34,427 bases of DNA from an uncultured Clostridiaceae bacterium (GTDB taxonomy: Bacteria; Bacillota; Clostridia; Lachnospirales; Lachnospiraceae): NCBI GenBank assembly GCA_947177415.1, contig CAMWUK010000035.1, positions 1 through 34,427 of the forward strand. The letters are read 5' to 3'. Position 1 is the first letter of the stretch; each line of letters opens with the position of its first letter. The notes under the pieces are model-generated. The model was not told where the DNA came from. It ran no database searches and saw nothing but the letters and a program-made list of their open reading frames with translations. The translations under genes and the position numbers were made by a program. Positions 7,619-15,088 of the stretch are shown here, in pieces.

Positions 7619-8692
7619 TTATTCAGTGGGAATCTCTGGTTCTGTTGGTGTCAATCCCATCTGCGATTCACTTTTAATATCAATCTTATAATTTGTCAAA
7701 CGAGCCGCTAATCTTGCATTCTGTCCCTCCTTACCAATCGCAAGAGATAACTGGTAATCAGGTACTACAACTTCTGCACTTTTTTCTTCTTCATTTACAG
7801 TTACAGAAACTACTTTTGCAGGACTCAAAGCATTTTCAATCAATACCGCCGGATCTTCATTCCATGTTATAATGTCAATTTTCTCTCCACGAAGTTCCTC
7901 TACTATCGCATTTACTCTGGCACCATTCATACCTACACATGCTCCAACTGGATCTACATCTTCTTCTTCTGTCCACACTGCCATCTTCGTCCGGGAACCT
8001 GCTTCTCTTGCAATACTTTTTATTTCTACTGTTCCGTCCTTAACTTCTGCAACCTCTGACTCAAATAATCTCTTTACCAATTCCGGATGTGTTCTGGAAA
8101 CAGTAATCTTTGGTCCTTTTGTTGTATCCTTTACTTCTACAATATATAATTTAATTCTTTCTGTAGGTTTGAATCTTTCGCCACGTACCTGCTCATTTTC
8201 TGTAAGAATTGCATCAACTTTACCTAAATTAATACTTACATTATTTCCCACGTATCTTTGTACAATTCCCGTTACCACTTCTTTTTCCATGCTATAATAC
8301 TGATCATATAATACTTTTCTTTCTTCTTCACGAATCTTTTGAACTACAACCTGTTTTGCCTTCTGTGCTGCAATACGTCCAAAATCTTTTGGAGTTACTT
8401 CAATCTGCACAATATCTCCAATTTCTTTTTTAGGGAATTTCACTTTTGCCTCTATGGCATCAATCTGTGTTGCCGGATCTTCAACAACTTCTACAATTTC
8501 TCTTTCTGCATAAACGCTAACCATACCATTTTCCCTGTTAATATTTACCTTAATATTATCACATTTACCATAATGGTTCTTACATGCAGCCAGCAAAGAA
8601 TTCTCAATTGCCTCTAGTAAAATCTCCTTACTAATGCTCTTTTCTTTCTCAATTTGATTTAATGCCTCAATTAATTCATTGTTACCTTTCAT
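7619..8692 (-). CDS. nusA: Transcription termination/antitermination factor NusA
   Basis: RNA polymerase-associated elongation factor that modulates pausing and intrinsic termination. The 357-residue protein has the N-terminal polymerase-binding domain (about 1-125), an S1 domain (about 135-200, starting at GIVQRYVGNNVSINLGKVDA) and tandem KH domains. The first KH region carries VGACVGMNGARVNAIVEEL and the second carries AIGKEGQNARLAARLT. The acidic C-terminal repeats of proteobacterial NusA are absent, as normal for Firmicutes. The ATG follows AGGAGG. It follows rimP at 155 bases and leads the ylxR-ylxQ-infB genes. Confidence 0.97.
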   Translation of the reverse strand: MKGNNELIEALNQIEKEKSISKEILLEAIENSLLAACKNHYGKCDNIKVNINRENGMVSVYAEREIVEVVEDPATQIDAIEAKVKFPKKEIGDIVQIEVTPKDFGRIAAQKAKQVVVQKIREEERKVLYDQYYSMEKEVVTGIVQRYVGNNVSINLGKVDAILTENEQVRGERFKPTERIKLYIVEVKDTTKGPKITVSRTHPELVKRLFESEVAEVKDGTVEIKSIAREAGSRTKMAVWTEEEDVDPVGACVGMNGARVNAIVEELRGEKIDIITWNEDPAVLIENALSPAKVVSVTVNEEEKSAEVVVPDYQLSLAIGKEGQNARLAARLTNYKIDIKSESQMGLTPTEPEIPTE

Positions 8693-8847
8693 GATATTAT
8701 CCTCCTAAACTGTTTATCGGTATACATTTGTATAAATCCCCTTATATCATTGCACAATCCATTATATGTTACTATTCACAGCCAACTCTACACACATGCA
8801 TAAAACTATCCAGCTTTACCGTATGCCACATTAATGGTTTTTGTTTA

Positions 8848-9339
8848 TTAAAAATGTATTGCTAAACGTATAATTGCAATATCCTTTCTTGTGATCTCTA
8901 ACTTCTCTTCTCCTAAATCTAAAGTGATGGTTTCTTTATCATAGGCTTCTAAATATCCAAAAACTTCTTTCACTTTAACCTTTTTGCCTTTCTCATTCAA
9001 AAGTTCTATTCCTTTATAGAGTTTTACTTCTACTTCTTCACCAAGGCTTCTCTTAAAATCTTTCTCTTTTTTTAACTGTCTTCCCAATCCTGGTGAACTT
9101 ACTTCTAATATATAAGCATCTGGTATAAAATCTTCTTTATCCAGTAAATCACTCAGTTCCCGGCTGACAATTTCACAATCATCAACTGTAATTCCCCCTT
9201 CTTTATCAATATAAGCTCTCAAATACCAGTTAGCTCCTTCTTTCACATATTCCACATCCACTAATTCAAAGGAATTCTTTTCTACTAACGGTGTAATCAA
9301 TTGTTCTGTACGAAGTTCGTATTCTTCTCTAACGCTCAT
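8848..9339 (-). CDS. rimP: Ribosome maturation factor RimP
   Basis: Assists 30S subunit assembly and is the usual first gene of the nusA operon. The sequence shows the LVDVEYVKEGANWYLRAYIDKEGGITVDDCEIVSREL core (about 25-62), followed by YILEVSSPGLGRQLKKEKDF, which is diagnostic of RimP. The 163-residue length is typical. The ATG follows GGGAGG. A possible extended -10 (TGATAGAAT) lies about 25 bases upstream, but no convincing -35 is seen, so expression may also come from readthrough of the tRNA unit. Confidence 0.95.
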   Translation of the reverse strand: MSVREEYELRTEQLITPLVEKNSFELVDVEYVKEGANWYLRAYIDKEGGITVDDCEIVSRELSDLLDKEDFIPDAYILEVSSPGLGRQLKKEKDFKRSLGEEVEVKLYKGIELLNEKGKKVKVKEVFGYLEAYDKETITLDLGEEKLEITRKDIAIIRLAIHF

Positions 9340-9446
9340 AATAACCTCCCTTTTATTACTCTAATTCTATCACAATCTATCCTTAAATATGTCATTAGGA
9401 TTTTTGTTACAAATATGTCTTGGTATTCTGCTTTTATACGCAAAGC

Positions 9447-9480
9447 AAAACAGCAAAAGAGTGGACATCTGTCCACTCTT
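9447..9480 (-). terminator. Terminator after the tRNA-Glu/tRNA-Gly unit
   Basis: A perfect 10-bp stem AAGAGTGGAC/GTCCACTCTT with loop ATCT (9457-9480) is followed on the minus strand by a T-rich stretch. It lies 50 bases past the tRNA-Gly 3' end and upstream of rimP. Confidence 0.75.
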
Positions 9481-9530
9481 GCCACAAAACATCTTCACGT
9501 AAATCTTCTGGTAACTACTGTACCAATTCA

Positions 9531-9601
9531 AGCGGGTGATGGGAATCGAACCCACGTATCTAGCTTGGAAGGCTAGTGTTCTACCATTGAACTACACCCG
9601 C
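9531..9601 (-). tRNA. tRNA-Gly (anticodon TCC)
   Basis: The minus strand folds into a complete cloverleaf. The acceptor GCGGGTG pairs with CACCCGC. The D-arm is GTTC...GAAC. The anticodon stem CTAGC/GCTAG holds the loop CTTCCAA. The T-arm contains GTTCGATTC. The discriminator is U, as in other tRNA-Gly. CCA is not encoded. It is 48 bases downstream of tRNA-Glu in one transcription unit. Confidence 0.97.
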
Positions 9602-9649
9602 AGAACAATAATTGTTCATTCGGGTTGGGCTGTTCTTTCAAACAGTCAA

Positions 9650-9721
9650 CAGCTCGTAGGGGAATCGAACCCCTGTTTCCGCCGTGAGAGGGCGGCGTCT
9701 TAGCCGCTTGACCAACGAGCC
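9650..9721 (-). tRNA. tRNA-Glu (anticodon CTC)
   Basis: The minus strand folds into a cloverleaf. The acceptor GGCTCGT pairs with ACGAGCT (first pair G-U). The anticodon stem CCGCC/GGCGG holds the loop CTCTCAC, giving anticodon CTC. The T-arm is AGGGG/CCCCT around TTCGATT. The discriminator is G and CCA is not encoded. CTC reads only GAG codons, so this should be a second, supplementary Glu tRNA beside a TTC isoacceptor elsewhere. Confidence 0.97.
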
Positions 9722-9736
9722 TTAAGCACATTCAGA

Positions 9737-9765
9737 ATTATAACATGCTCAATTAAAAATTGCAA
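9737..9765 (-). promoter_or_regulatory. Strong sigma-A promoter of the tRNA unit
   Basis: TTGCAA (9760-9765) and a consensus TATAAT (9737-9742) are separated by 17 bases on the minus strand. The start site would lie about 8 bases before the tRNA-Glu 5' end. Confidence 0.85.
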
Positions 9766-9794
9766 GTGTTTTTTTCAATTTTTTTTATTTTTTT

Positions 9795-9872
9795 GTCACA
9801 GTGTGTAACTGTTCATGGTTCTGAACAGTTACTATTCTGGCACTTTATGAATGAACCCGGCTGAACTGTTAC
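9795..9872. mobile_element. 78-bp GTAAC-type repeat containing a complete 28-bp hairpin
   Basis: Outer tips are GTCACAGT (left) and CTGTTAC (right). They are flanked by ATTTTTTT on both sides (9787-9794 and 9873-9880), a low-complexity match that could be chance. Positions 9805-9832 are a perfect version of the 28-bp palindrome. The right half resembles the copy at 2405-2473. The right flank overlaps the stop codon of the gene at 9879-10997. Within the 9340-9878 interval this repeat, the two tRNAs, their promoter and their terminator are all I can identify. Confidence 0.65.
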
Positions 9873-9878
9873 ATTTTT

Positions 9879-10997
9879 TTATTTCCGTTTTTTAAAATAA
9901 GTTTTTCCTATGTGTGCCAGTACCATAAGGATAATACTTCCTGCTGCAAGTGGCCAGTCATATACACAACGCCCCATAATAGCTAAAGCTATGCAAAAAA
10001 TACTCATTACACTTAAGAAAACAATACGAATCTTTTTACTTTCCACTGCTAAGAGCCATGTAATTCCAATGATTATTATAGATATATCAAACCAATGCCA
10101 TACACAGAAGTCACCACTTGTCATCTGTGTCCAATAATTTGGCTGTGCTGTTGGAACTATAGCAGGTGTTGCTTCCACAGATGGCAAAGTATATCCAATG
10201 GCACACATAGCAGATCCATTCACTGAAGTTGTCATAGTCTCTAAATAATTATCCTCATCTTCTGTTATGCTATATTCTCCATTTTTTATTTGAATCAAAT
10301 AATACTCTTTCGCCTCAGAAATTTGAGAAATCTTTGGTATATCAATATATATATTAATATCATTATTTAGTTTTTTAATCTTTTCCCATTTTCCTTTTTC
10401 ATCTTTCTTTGTTATATTTAGCTTAATATAACTGCCAATCCGAAATCCCTTATATAGCTTTGTATATTCTTCTGTTGCCTGTTCCATAAGCTCGTATTGT
10501 TTATCTGTCAATCCTTCTGCTACCATCTGCTTCATAACAACACGTATTTCCTTATTCATTCCAGCTTCTAATTCAGCTTTTTCTGATTCTGATAAACAAG
10601 CATCTAACAACTGCTGGCTGGAAACAATTCCTGAATTATTCATCGAAGTTGCTATTGCTCCATTTGTTGTTACATCTAAATCTTCTTTTACCAGCTCTAC
10701 AGAAAGACATCCATTTCCATAAGAATAATAAGAACTATATAAAATCTCTTCATCTTTAAATTCTGTTGTATATCCTGATTCTTCTGTACCTTGTGTCCCT
10801 TCTATATCCCCACCTTGCCATTCTGTATCCATGCCAGAACCAGTTGATTCCGGTGTAGTATATTGTGTCAATCCTATTGGTTCTTTTACATAAAGTTTGT
10901 CATTCTGATTCATTGTTTCTGCACCCTGGCCTAACAGTGCAAAAAAAAGTGCTGTGGTTATTACAACAGTCTTTGCTTTATTTATCCTGTTCTTCAT
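9879..10997 (-). CDS. Hypothetical exported protein with C-terminal membrane segments
   Basis: I do not recognise this 372-residue protein. A basic start (MKNRINKAK) and hydrophobic stretch to about residue 24 look like a signal peptide. A long polar extracellular region follows, with Thr/Glu/Gly-rich residues at about 50-85 and a mixed helical/beta part to about 270. The C-terminus has three hydrophobic segments (about 303-317, 324-341, 345-363) and ends in a basic KKRK tail, so it is likely anchored in the membrane with most of the chain outside. The ATG has AAGGAGAG upstream, and a promoter lies about 60 bases further up. The stop codon touches a repeat copy. It is monocistronic by position; function unknown. 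Confidence 0.8.
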   Translation of the reverse strand: MKNRINKAKTVVITTALFFALLGQGAETMNQNDKLYVKEPIGLTQYTTPESTGSGMDTEWQGGDIEGTQGTEESGYTTEFKDEEILYSSYYSYGNGCLSVELVKEDLDVTTNGAIATSMNNSGIVSSQQLLDACLSESEKAELEAGMNKEIRVVMKQMVAEGLTDKQYELMEQATEEYTKLYKGFRIGSYIKLNITKKDEKGKWEKIKKLNNDINIYIDIPKISQISEAKEYYLIQIKNGEYSITEDEDNYLETMTTSVNGSAMCAIGYTLPSVEATPAIVPTAQPNYWTQMTSGDFCVWHWFDISIIIIGITWLLAVESKKIRIVFLSVMSIFCIALAIMGRCVYDWPLAAGSIILMVLAHIGKTYFKKRK

Positions 10998-11053
10998 CTG
11001 TATATCTCTCCTTTTTTCTTATCTTTTTCTTATTATAGTCTGTCCAATCTAAT

Positions 11054-11083
11054 ATTATAACATATTTTATATATTTTACTCAA
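11054..11083 (-). promoter_or_regulatory. Sigma-A promoter for the exported protein gene at 9879-10997
   Basis: TTGAGT (11078-11083), an 18-base spacer and a consensus TATAAT (11054-11059) on the minus strand lie about 57 bases upstream of the ATG. A second TATAAT-like hexamer nearer the gene has no good -35. Confidence 0.65.
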
Positions 11084-11132
11084 GTGCTTTGTTTTTTTAT
11101 GATTGGCATTTTTATAAATTACATGCTATACT

Positions 11133-11277
11133 GTTACTGTTCACACCTACGGTGTTAACAGTAACTGAATCCAGCCTATTTATAATTCGCCTTCGGCGAA
11201 AGGCTGGATTCTCGACTGTTCTACGTTTTTGGCACATAGCTTGACAGCAAGTGTCAAGCTTGTGAGTGAACAGTAAC
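11133..11277 (+). mobile_element. 145-bp miniature inverted-repeat element (class A), copy 1
   Basis: Perfect 12-bp terminal inverted repeats GTTACTGTTCAC/GTGAACAGTAAC bound three internal hairpins: a tip hairpin (to 11165), a stem AATCCAGCC/GGCTGGATT enclosing TTCGCC-TTC-GGCGAA, and AGCTTGACA-GCAAG-TGTCAAGCT. The element is flanked by identical 8-mers GCTATACT (11125-11132 and 11278-11285). A second copy of equal length and over 90% identity by eye lies in the opposite orientation at 18879-19023. It encodes no protein. It fills much of the divergent gap 10998-11323 and ends about 46 bases before the plus-strand gene. An extended -10 (TGTTACAAT, 11289-11297) for that gene lies right beside it. 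Confidence 0.92.
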
Positions 11278-11323
11278 GCTATACTTACTGTTACAATAAA
11301 CTTTATAAGGAGAGAAGAATATT

Positions 11324-11788
11324 ATGAAATACCAATCTGTAGATTCTTTAGACCATTTTTCTTTTAATCAAGCTGCTATTTTTGATGTAGATTACACTTC
11401 TTCACATCTCAAATTACAACTGGCTAATGTCACCATTTTATCTTCTAATGAACACAACCAGGATATTATGGACATGCGTACCAATGATCTAATTTTAACT
11501 TTTGAAGAACCAGCTATTCTTAATATCACAGAAGAAGGCTATAAGGTATACGATGCTAATGAACAATTGCTAGAGGAAATTCCTGATAGAATCCTTTCTC
11601 AACAAGAATATATTTCAATAATACAGGAACTTCCAGAATCCTTTATTTATTCTATTGATGTTATTTCTGCAAATCATTGCAATATAAACATTGATTCATC
11701 GAATGATAAAAATGGATATTGTATAGAACTAACCTTTCAGCACTCTGTTGCTCAATGGGATCGTTTCTTAAAAAAAGAATCTGTATAA
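11324..11788 (+). CDS. Hypothetical protein, the only plus-strand gene
   Basis: I do not recognise this 154-residue protein. It has no signal peptide or membrane segment and is acidic overall, with alternating hydrophobic patterns (for example HLKLQLANVTIL and DLILTFEEPAILNIT) that suggest a mostly beta fold. The ATG follows AAGGAGAG with good spacing, which together with the intact frame supports a real gene. It is divergent from the exported protein gene and convergent with the transglutaminase gene. It is enclosed by repeat copies: a 145-bp element upstream and a mosaic of repeat fragments starting at or within its stop codon. It could be an accessory or recently acquired gene; no function is proposed. 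Confidence 0.75.
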   Translation: MKYQSVDSLDHFSFNQAAIFDVDYTSSHLKLQLANVTILSSNEHNQDIMDMRTNDLILTFEEPAILNITEEGYKVYDANEQLLEEIPDRILSQQEYISIIQELPESFIYSIDVISANHCNINIDSSNDKNGYCIELTFQHSVAQWDRFLKKESV

Positions 11789-12176
11789 CTACTTTTGCAG
11801 GTTCTGAAGAGTTACAAAACTCCCATGCCTCGCACAATTAGACATCACCATAAATATATTCCGCATGGGAGTTTCGTAAACGATGATGCACACAAGTGCA
11901 AAAGCAGCACTTGGCACTTATACGAACCTTGCAGCAGAGTGCAAGGTTCTACCTAGAAAGAGTGAATATATAGAAATTATAATACCAAAAACGTAACAGT
12001 TCAGCTGGATTCTTGGCTATTCTATGTTCTTGGCACATAGCTTGACAGCAAGTGTCAAGCTTGTGAGTGAACACTGACCCAGAATATACAAATTGGCTAA
12101 AAATATTCTTTTTGGCTGGACACTTTATTCATGAATGGCGTTAAGCACATATACTTTTACCCGGCTGGACTGTTAC
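11783..12176. repeat. Mosaic of palindromic repeat fragments, about 390 bp
   Basis: This gene-free stretch is a patchwork. Positions 11789-11815 match, in reverse orientation, the repeat at the right window edge (shared AACCTGCAAAAGT and GTAACT tip). Long inverted repeats follow: AAACTCCCATGC at 11817-11828 with GCATGGGAGTTT at 11863-11874; AAGTGC/GCACTT at 11894-11912; AACCTTGCA/TGCAAGGTT at 11925-11948. A segment ending GAGTGAATATATAG (to 11973) is shared with the element at 14365-14501. Positions 11993-12078 are a truncated class A copy. The end at 12176 is another GTAACAG tip. No clear target duplication bounds the whole. Confidence 0.65.
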
Positions 12177-12177
12177 C

Positions 12178-12217
12178 AAAAAAACCATGATTTTGAAATT
12201 TTCAACAAAATCATGGT
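12178..12217 (-). terminator. Strong terminator of the transglutaminase gene
   Basis: A 12-bp perfect stem (12184-12195 with 12206-12217, ACCATGATTTTG and complement) is followed on the minus strand by seven T residues. It starts 8 bases past the stop codon at 12225. Confidence 0.9.
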
Positions 12218-12224
12218 TTATTCT

Positions 12225-14192
12225 TTAATATACAGTTAATTTTACACTAGCTTTTACTTTTCCAATATAAGCTGTTATGGTTACTTTTCCTTTTTTCTTA
12301 GCAGAAACTTTTCCTTTGCTTGATACTGTAGCAATCTTTTTGTTTGATGTTTTCCATTTAACTGTTCCACTTATATAACTTGTTTTAGCAGTTAAAGTTT
12401 TTGTCTTTCCTTTTTTTATCTTTTTATTTCCTGCCAAAATACTAATCTTTGCTCCCTTCACATAAATATCAATTTCATCTTCTACTTTATATTCATCTGC
12501 CTGATAAGTAATATGCAAAGTAGTTTCCCCAACCCCACTTGCTGTTATAATTCCATTAGAAGAAATTCTTGCAACTGAGCAGTCCTCCATCCAATAAGTT
12601 ATCTTAAATTTTCCACGAATAGCTTCGTCACAATAGTATAAAAGCTGTGTAGAATTATTCTTATTTCCACCATAAATCAAATTCACTTCATTCATAGTAG
12701 GAACAATTTCCTGAAGCATTTCATTCGTATTTTTTAGCATTGATTGAGTAGATATACCATCTTCTTTTCCTTCTGTCTTGTTTTCTGTGGTTGTTGTGTC
12801 AGGTGCATTCGAAGGAGTTAAAACAGGCTCTTCTGTCTGCTCTACAATTGGTGCTTCTATTGTGGCAGAATTCATTTCTCCATTGCCTTTTTCTACAATA
12901 ACCGGCAATTGGTAAGAAACACTTACACCACGAAAAGATAAAATAACCTTAATCTTTACTCTTCCTTCTGCCACTCCGGTTACCACTCCATACTTATCAA
13001 CCACAGCAATTCCCTCGTTGGCACTTTCAAATTGATAGTCTAAATCTGAAATTGTAAATTCTTTATTCCATATAGCCTTTTTTTCTCCTGCCACATATTC
13101 CTGACAAGTAACAGATTGCATCTTTCCAGCCATTGCATTTAAATATTTCTCTTCTTTGTCCATAATCAAATGTGTATTAGAAAAACGATCTATAGTTAAA
13201 TCAAAATAACAATGTCCTGTACATCCAGTATCATTCGAAAACTTTCCATTCACATACTTATTATCTGAGTCCCATGTACAATCATAAATAACCCATCTTC
13301 CATTTACATAAGATTCGTTCCATGCATGGTTGCTCTGGTTTGAAGACAAAATATCCTTTGTCCACACTTCACTGGTTCCTACACCCATGGCATATCCACT
13401 TGTCACTTTTGTCGGAATTCCCAGAGAGCGTAGAAAAGCTGCTGCCAAATCTGCAAATCCCTGACATACGCTTTTCTTAGATTGTAATACGTCAGATGCA
13501 ACATATTCAATTGGTGATTTTTGATATAATCCATCATAATCATACCATATATTGTTTGCTATCCAATCATGTACTGCTTTCACTTTTTGATAATCATCTG
13601 TAATTCCTTTTGTAATTTCTAGTGCTTTCTTTTTAATCACCGGATTATCACAATCTACAAAATTATCTGGCTCTAAATAATATTCTAATGCCTGGCTGCT
13701 GCTGGCACGTCCTCCATAAATCTCCAAATTGTTTTGATAAGTTTCTGGTTGCATAATAACTATCTTATTTCCAATTTTCTTAATCTTAATTCCATTTTTC
13801 TTCAACCAATAACTCTTAAATTTTGTTCCGCTGCTATCCAGATAATATAATTGCACATAATATATGCCATCGGCAACGCCTGACAAGCTATATGTTGTTT
13901 TGGAACTGACTTTCAACTGTTTCTTATTTATTGTCTCCCCATTACTATCCCCATACAAAGATACCAGAATCATTTTTTGAAATCCAGTTTCATCTGGCAA
14001 ATCTTCAAAAACAATACTCTCATTTTTTATAGATAGAGTAATATTTGTTGCTTTATCGTAAGATGTTGATATACTAATATCACTTCCTACTTCTGCTGCA
14101 TATATCAGGTTGTTTTCTCCTATATTTACTGTGTTGGCTACCAAAGAAAACGCTAATGCAGCAGTTACCACTCTTCTCCATATCTTCTTCAT
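12225..14192 (-). CDS. Secreted transglutaminase-like protein with Ig-like (Big_2) domains
   Basis: A signal peptide (about 1-33, cleavage near YAAEV) precedes a beta-rich region. A transglutaminase/protease-like core follows, with the expected triad Cys243 (SVCQGFADLAAAF), His289 (NHAWNES) and Asp304 (VIYDCTWD). Big_2-type Ig-like modules follow: one with IAVVDKYGVVTGVAEGRVKIKV (roughly 370-435), one with CSVARISSNGIITASG, and a C-terminal one with VKWKTSNKKIATVSSKGKVSA, ending in a Lys-rich strand. A Thr/Pro/Glu-rich linker lies at about 440-480. Members of this architecture are surface or secreted hydrolases or cross-linkers; the substrate is unknown. It is paralogous to the gene at 19504-21426. 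It has its own promoter and terminator. Confidence 0.9.
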   Translation of the reverse strand: MKKIWRRVVTAALAFSLVANTVNIGENNLIYAAEVGSDISISTSYDKATNITLSIKNESIVFEDLPDETGFQKMILVSLYGDSNGETINKKQLKVSSKTTYSLSGVADGIYYVQLYYLDSSGTKFKSYWLKKNGIKIKKIGNKIVIMQPETYQNNLEIYGGRASSSQALEYYLEPDNFVDCDNPVIKKKALEITKGITDDYQKVKAVHDWIANNIWYDYDGLYQKSPIEYVASDVLQSKKSVCQGFADLAAAFLRSLGIPTKVTSGYAMGVGTSEVWTKDILSSNQSNHAWNESYVNGRWVIYDCTWDSDNKYVNGKFSNDTGCTGHCYFDLTIDRFSNTHLIMDKEEKYLNAMAGKMQSVTCQEYVAGEKKAIWNKEFTISDLDYQFESANEGIAVVDKYGVVTGVAEGRVKIKVILSFRGVSVSYQLPVIVEKGNGEMNSATIEAPIVEQTEEPVLTPSNAPDTTTTENKTEGKEDGISTQSMLKNTNEMLQEIVPTMNEVNLIYGGNKNNSTQLLYYCDEAIRGKFKITYWMEDCSVARISSNGIITASGVGETTLHITYQADEYKVEDEIDIYVKGAKISILAGNKKIKKGKTKTLTAKTSYISGTVKWKTSNKKIATVSSKGKVSAKKKGKVTITAYIGKVKASVKLTVY

Positions 14193-14264
14193 AAAACATC
14201 CCTGCCTTTATAATTTTAGAGTATAATTTTAGAGGTAACCTTTTTTATTCCCTCTTTTTCAACT

Positions 14265-14294
14265 AGTATATCACACCTTTATTTGTTTATGCAA
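14265..14294 (-). promoter_or_regulatory. Sigma-A promoter of the transglutaminase gene
   Basis: TTGCAT (14289-14294), an 18-base spacer and TATACT (14265-14270) on the minus strand lie about 73 bases upstream of the ATG. Confidence 0.65.
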
Positions 14295-14301
14295 CACAAA
14301 A

Positions 14302-14346
14302 GTTACAATTTGTGTATTTTTTTACAGAGTACACAAAAAATGTAAC
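14302..14346. repeat. 45-bp inverted repeat upstream of the transglutaminase promoter
   Basis: GTTACA...TTTGTGTA pairs with TACACAAA...TGTAAC. It begins 8 bases upstream of the -35 box, where a regulator site could sit. Its GTTAC/GTAAC tips resemble the mobile repeats, but no flanking duplication is present, so it could be either a decayed copy or an operator. Confidence 0.45.
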
Positions 14347-14364
14347 CGCAATTTAAAAAAGATG

Positions 14365-14501
14365 GTAACTATTCAGGTAGAAACACACTTTTACTTTGCG
14401 TGTGACATAAGAAAAAGTAAATTTTGTAAGGTTTAAGCTCCTTCGCCGAAGGCAAATTATCACAGGCTTAAACATAACTACCTAAAAGAGTGAATATATA
14501 G
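14365..14501. mobile_element. 137-bp palindromic element related to the 135-bp class
   Basis: The left tip GTAACTATTCAGGTAGAAACAC and the interior hairpin (GTTTAAGC / GCTTAAAC enclosing CCTTCGCCGAAGG) match the 135-bp elements at 22799 and 28376. The right end is divergent (GAATATATAG). Flanking 8-mers are AAAAGATG (14357-14364) and AAAAGATA (14502-14509), a 7/8 match. Counting the flank, it ends six bases from the stop codon of the gene at 14516. With the promoter and inverted repeat above it accounts for the 14193-14515 interval. Confidence 0.7.
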
Positions 14502-14515
14502 AAAAGATATACGGC

Positions 14516-15061
14516 TTAGCATTTAATTTTTTTATAATTTTCTGATTTCCTATCTAAAAATCCACCTGGCATCTTCTCTGCACAACTATCTAACAGGTTG
14601 TAAAAAGGAAACATCCGGCTCTCCTCCTCGGTTTTATGGAACAACTGAAACATATAATTTTGGAAAGATGCATTCCTTGCCAGACTTTGTATGGAAAATT
14701 CAAATAACATATATTCCTCTGTAGAGATTACATGATTTTCTTCTAAGTAACATATATAATTATAAAAGCTTAGTACATGAAAGACTTCCCTTTGTAATTC
14801 CATATCTTGAAAAAATCCATCTTTATACCACTCTTCCCCACCTTCTATTTTTTTGATAAACGATTGGATTTCTGCATCTGTACGCATTTTATCCAGCAAT
14901 CTGGCAATAAACTCCGCCCGTTGAAGTTTGCTCTGTTTCCTCCATTTGACAAAAAGCAACACTGTCATTACTATTGCAAGAATAAAAAAACCAAACAGCA
15001 CATAATCTATGCCCTGTAATCCAAATACCAGCCATTCAAAAAAGTGTTTTATCCAACGCAT
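14516..15061 (-). CDS. Hypothetical single-pass membrane protein
   Basis: I do not recognise this protein of 181 residues. A hydrophobic N-terminal half-turn and a strong transmembrane segment (about residues 16-37, ...VLFGFFILAIVMTVLLFV...) are followed by a basic stop-transfer (KWRKQSK). The rest is a cytosolic-looking, helical domain rich in Glu, Phe and Tyr. I chose the ATG at 15061 because GAGGAG lies about 7 bases upstream; a TTG at 15079 in the same frame overlaps that ribosome binding site. It follows the GTPase-NYN fusion gene after a 250-bp interval filled by a hairpin-rich repeat. Function unknown. Confidence 0.75.
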   Translation of the reverse strand: MRWIKHFFEWLVFGLQGIDYVLFGFFILAIVMTVLLFVKWRKQSKLQRAEFIARLLDKMRTDAEIQSFIKKIEGGEEWYKDGFFQDMELQREVFHVLSFYNYICYLEENHVISTEEYMLFEFSIQSLARNASFQNYMFQLFHKTEEESRMFPFYNLLDSCAEKMPGGFLDRKSENYKKIKC

Positions 15062-15088
15062 ATCTCTTCTCCTCTTCAAAATTTACTA

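Noticed and set aside
8768-8816. Another GTTAC-tipped element between nusA and rimP
   Set aside because: GTTACTATTCAC resembles a tip, but no partner end or flanking duplication could be found.
9795-9880. Firm target duplication ATTTTTTT
   Set aside because: It is kept only as tentative, since the flanks are T-rich and an 8-base match there is not strong evidence.
11241-11285. Promoter TTGACA/TATACT spanning the 145-bp element edge
   Set aside because: The spacing is 33 bases, far outside the sigma-A range; the TTGACA belongs to a hairpin stem.
11817-11874. Rho-independent terminator for the plus-strand gene
   Set aside because: The 12-bp inverted repeat is strong, but it has a 34-base loop and no T run after it; it fits the repeat mosaic better.
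12225-14192. Phage or integrative element in the accessory stretch
   Set aside because: No integrase, transposase, phage structural gene or attachment-site pattern is visible between 9.9 and 15 kb.
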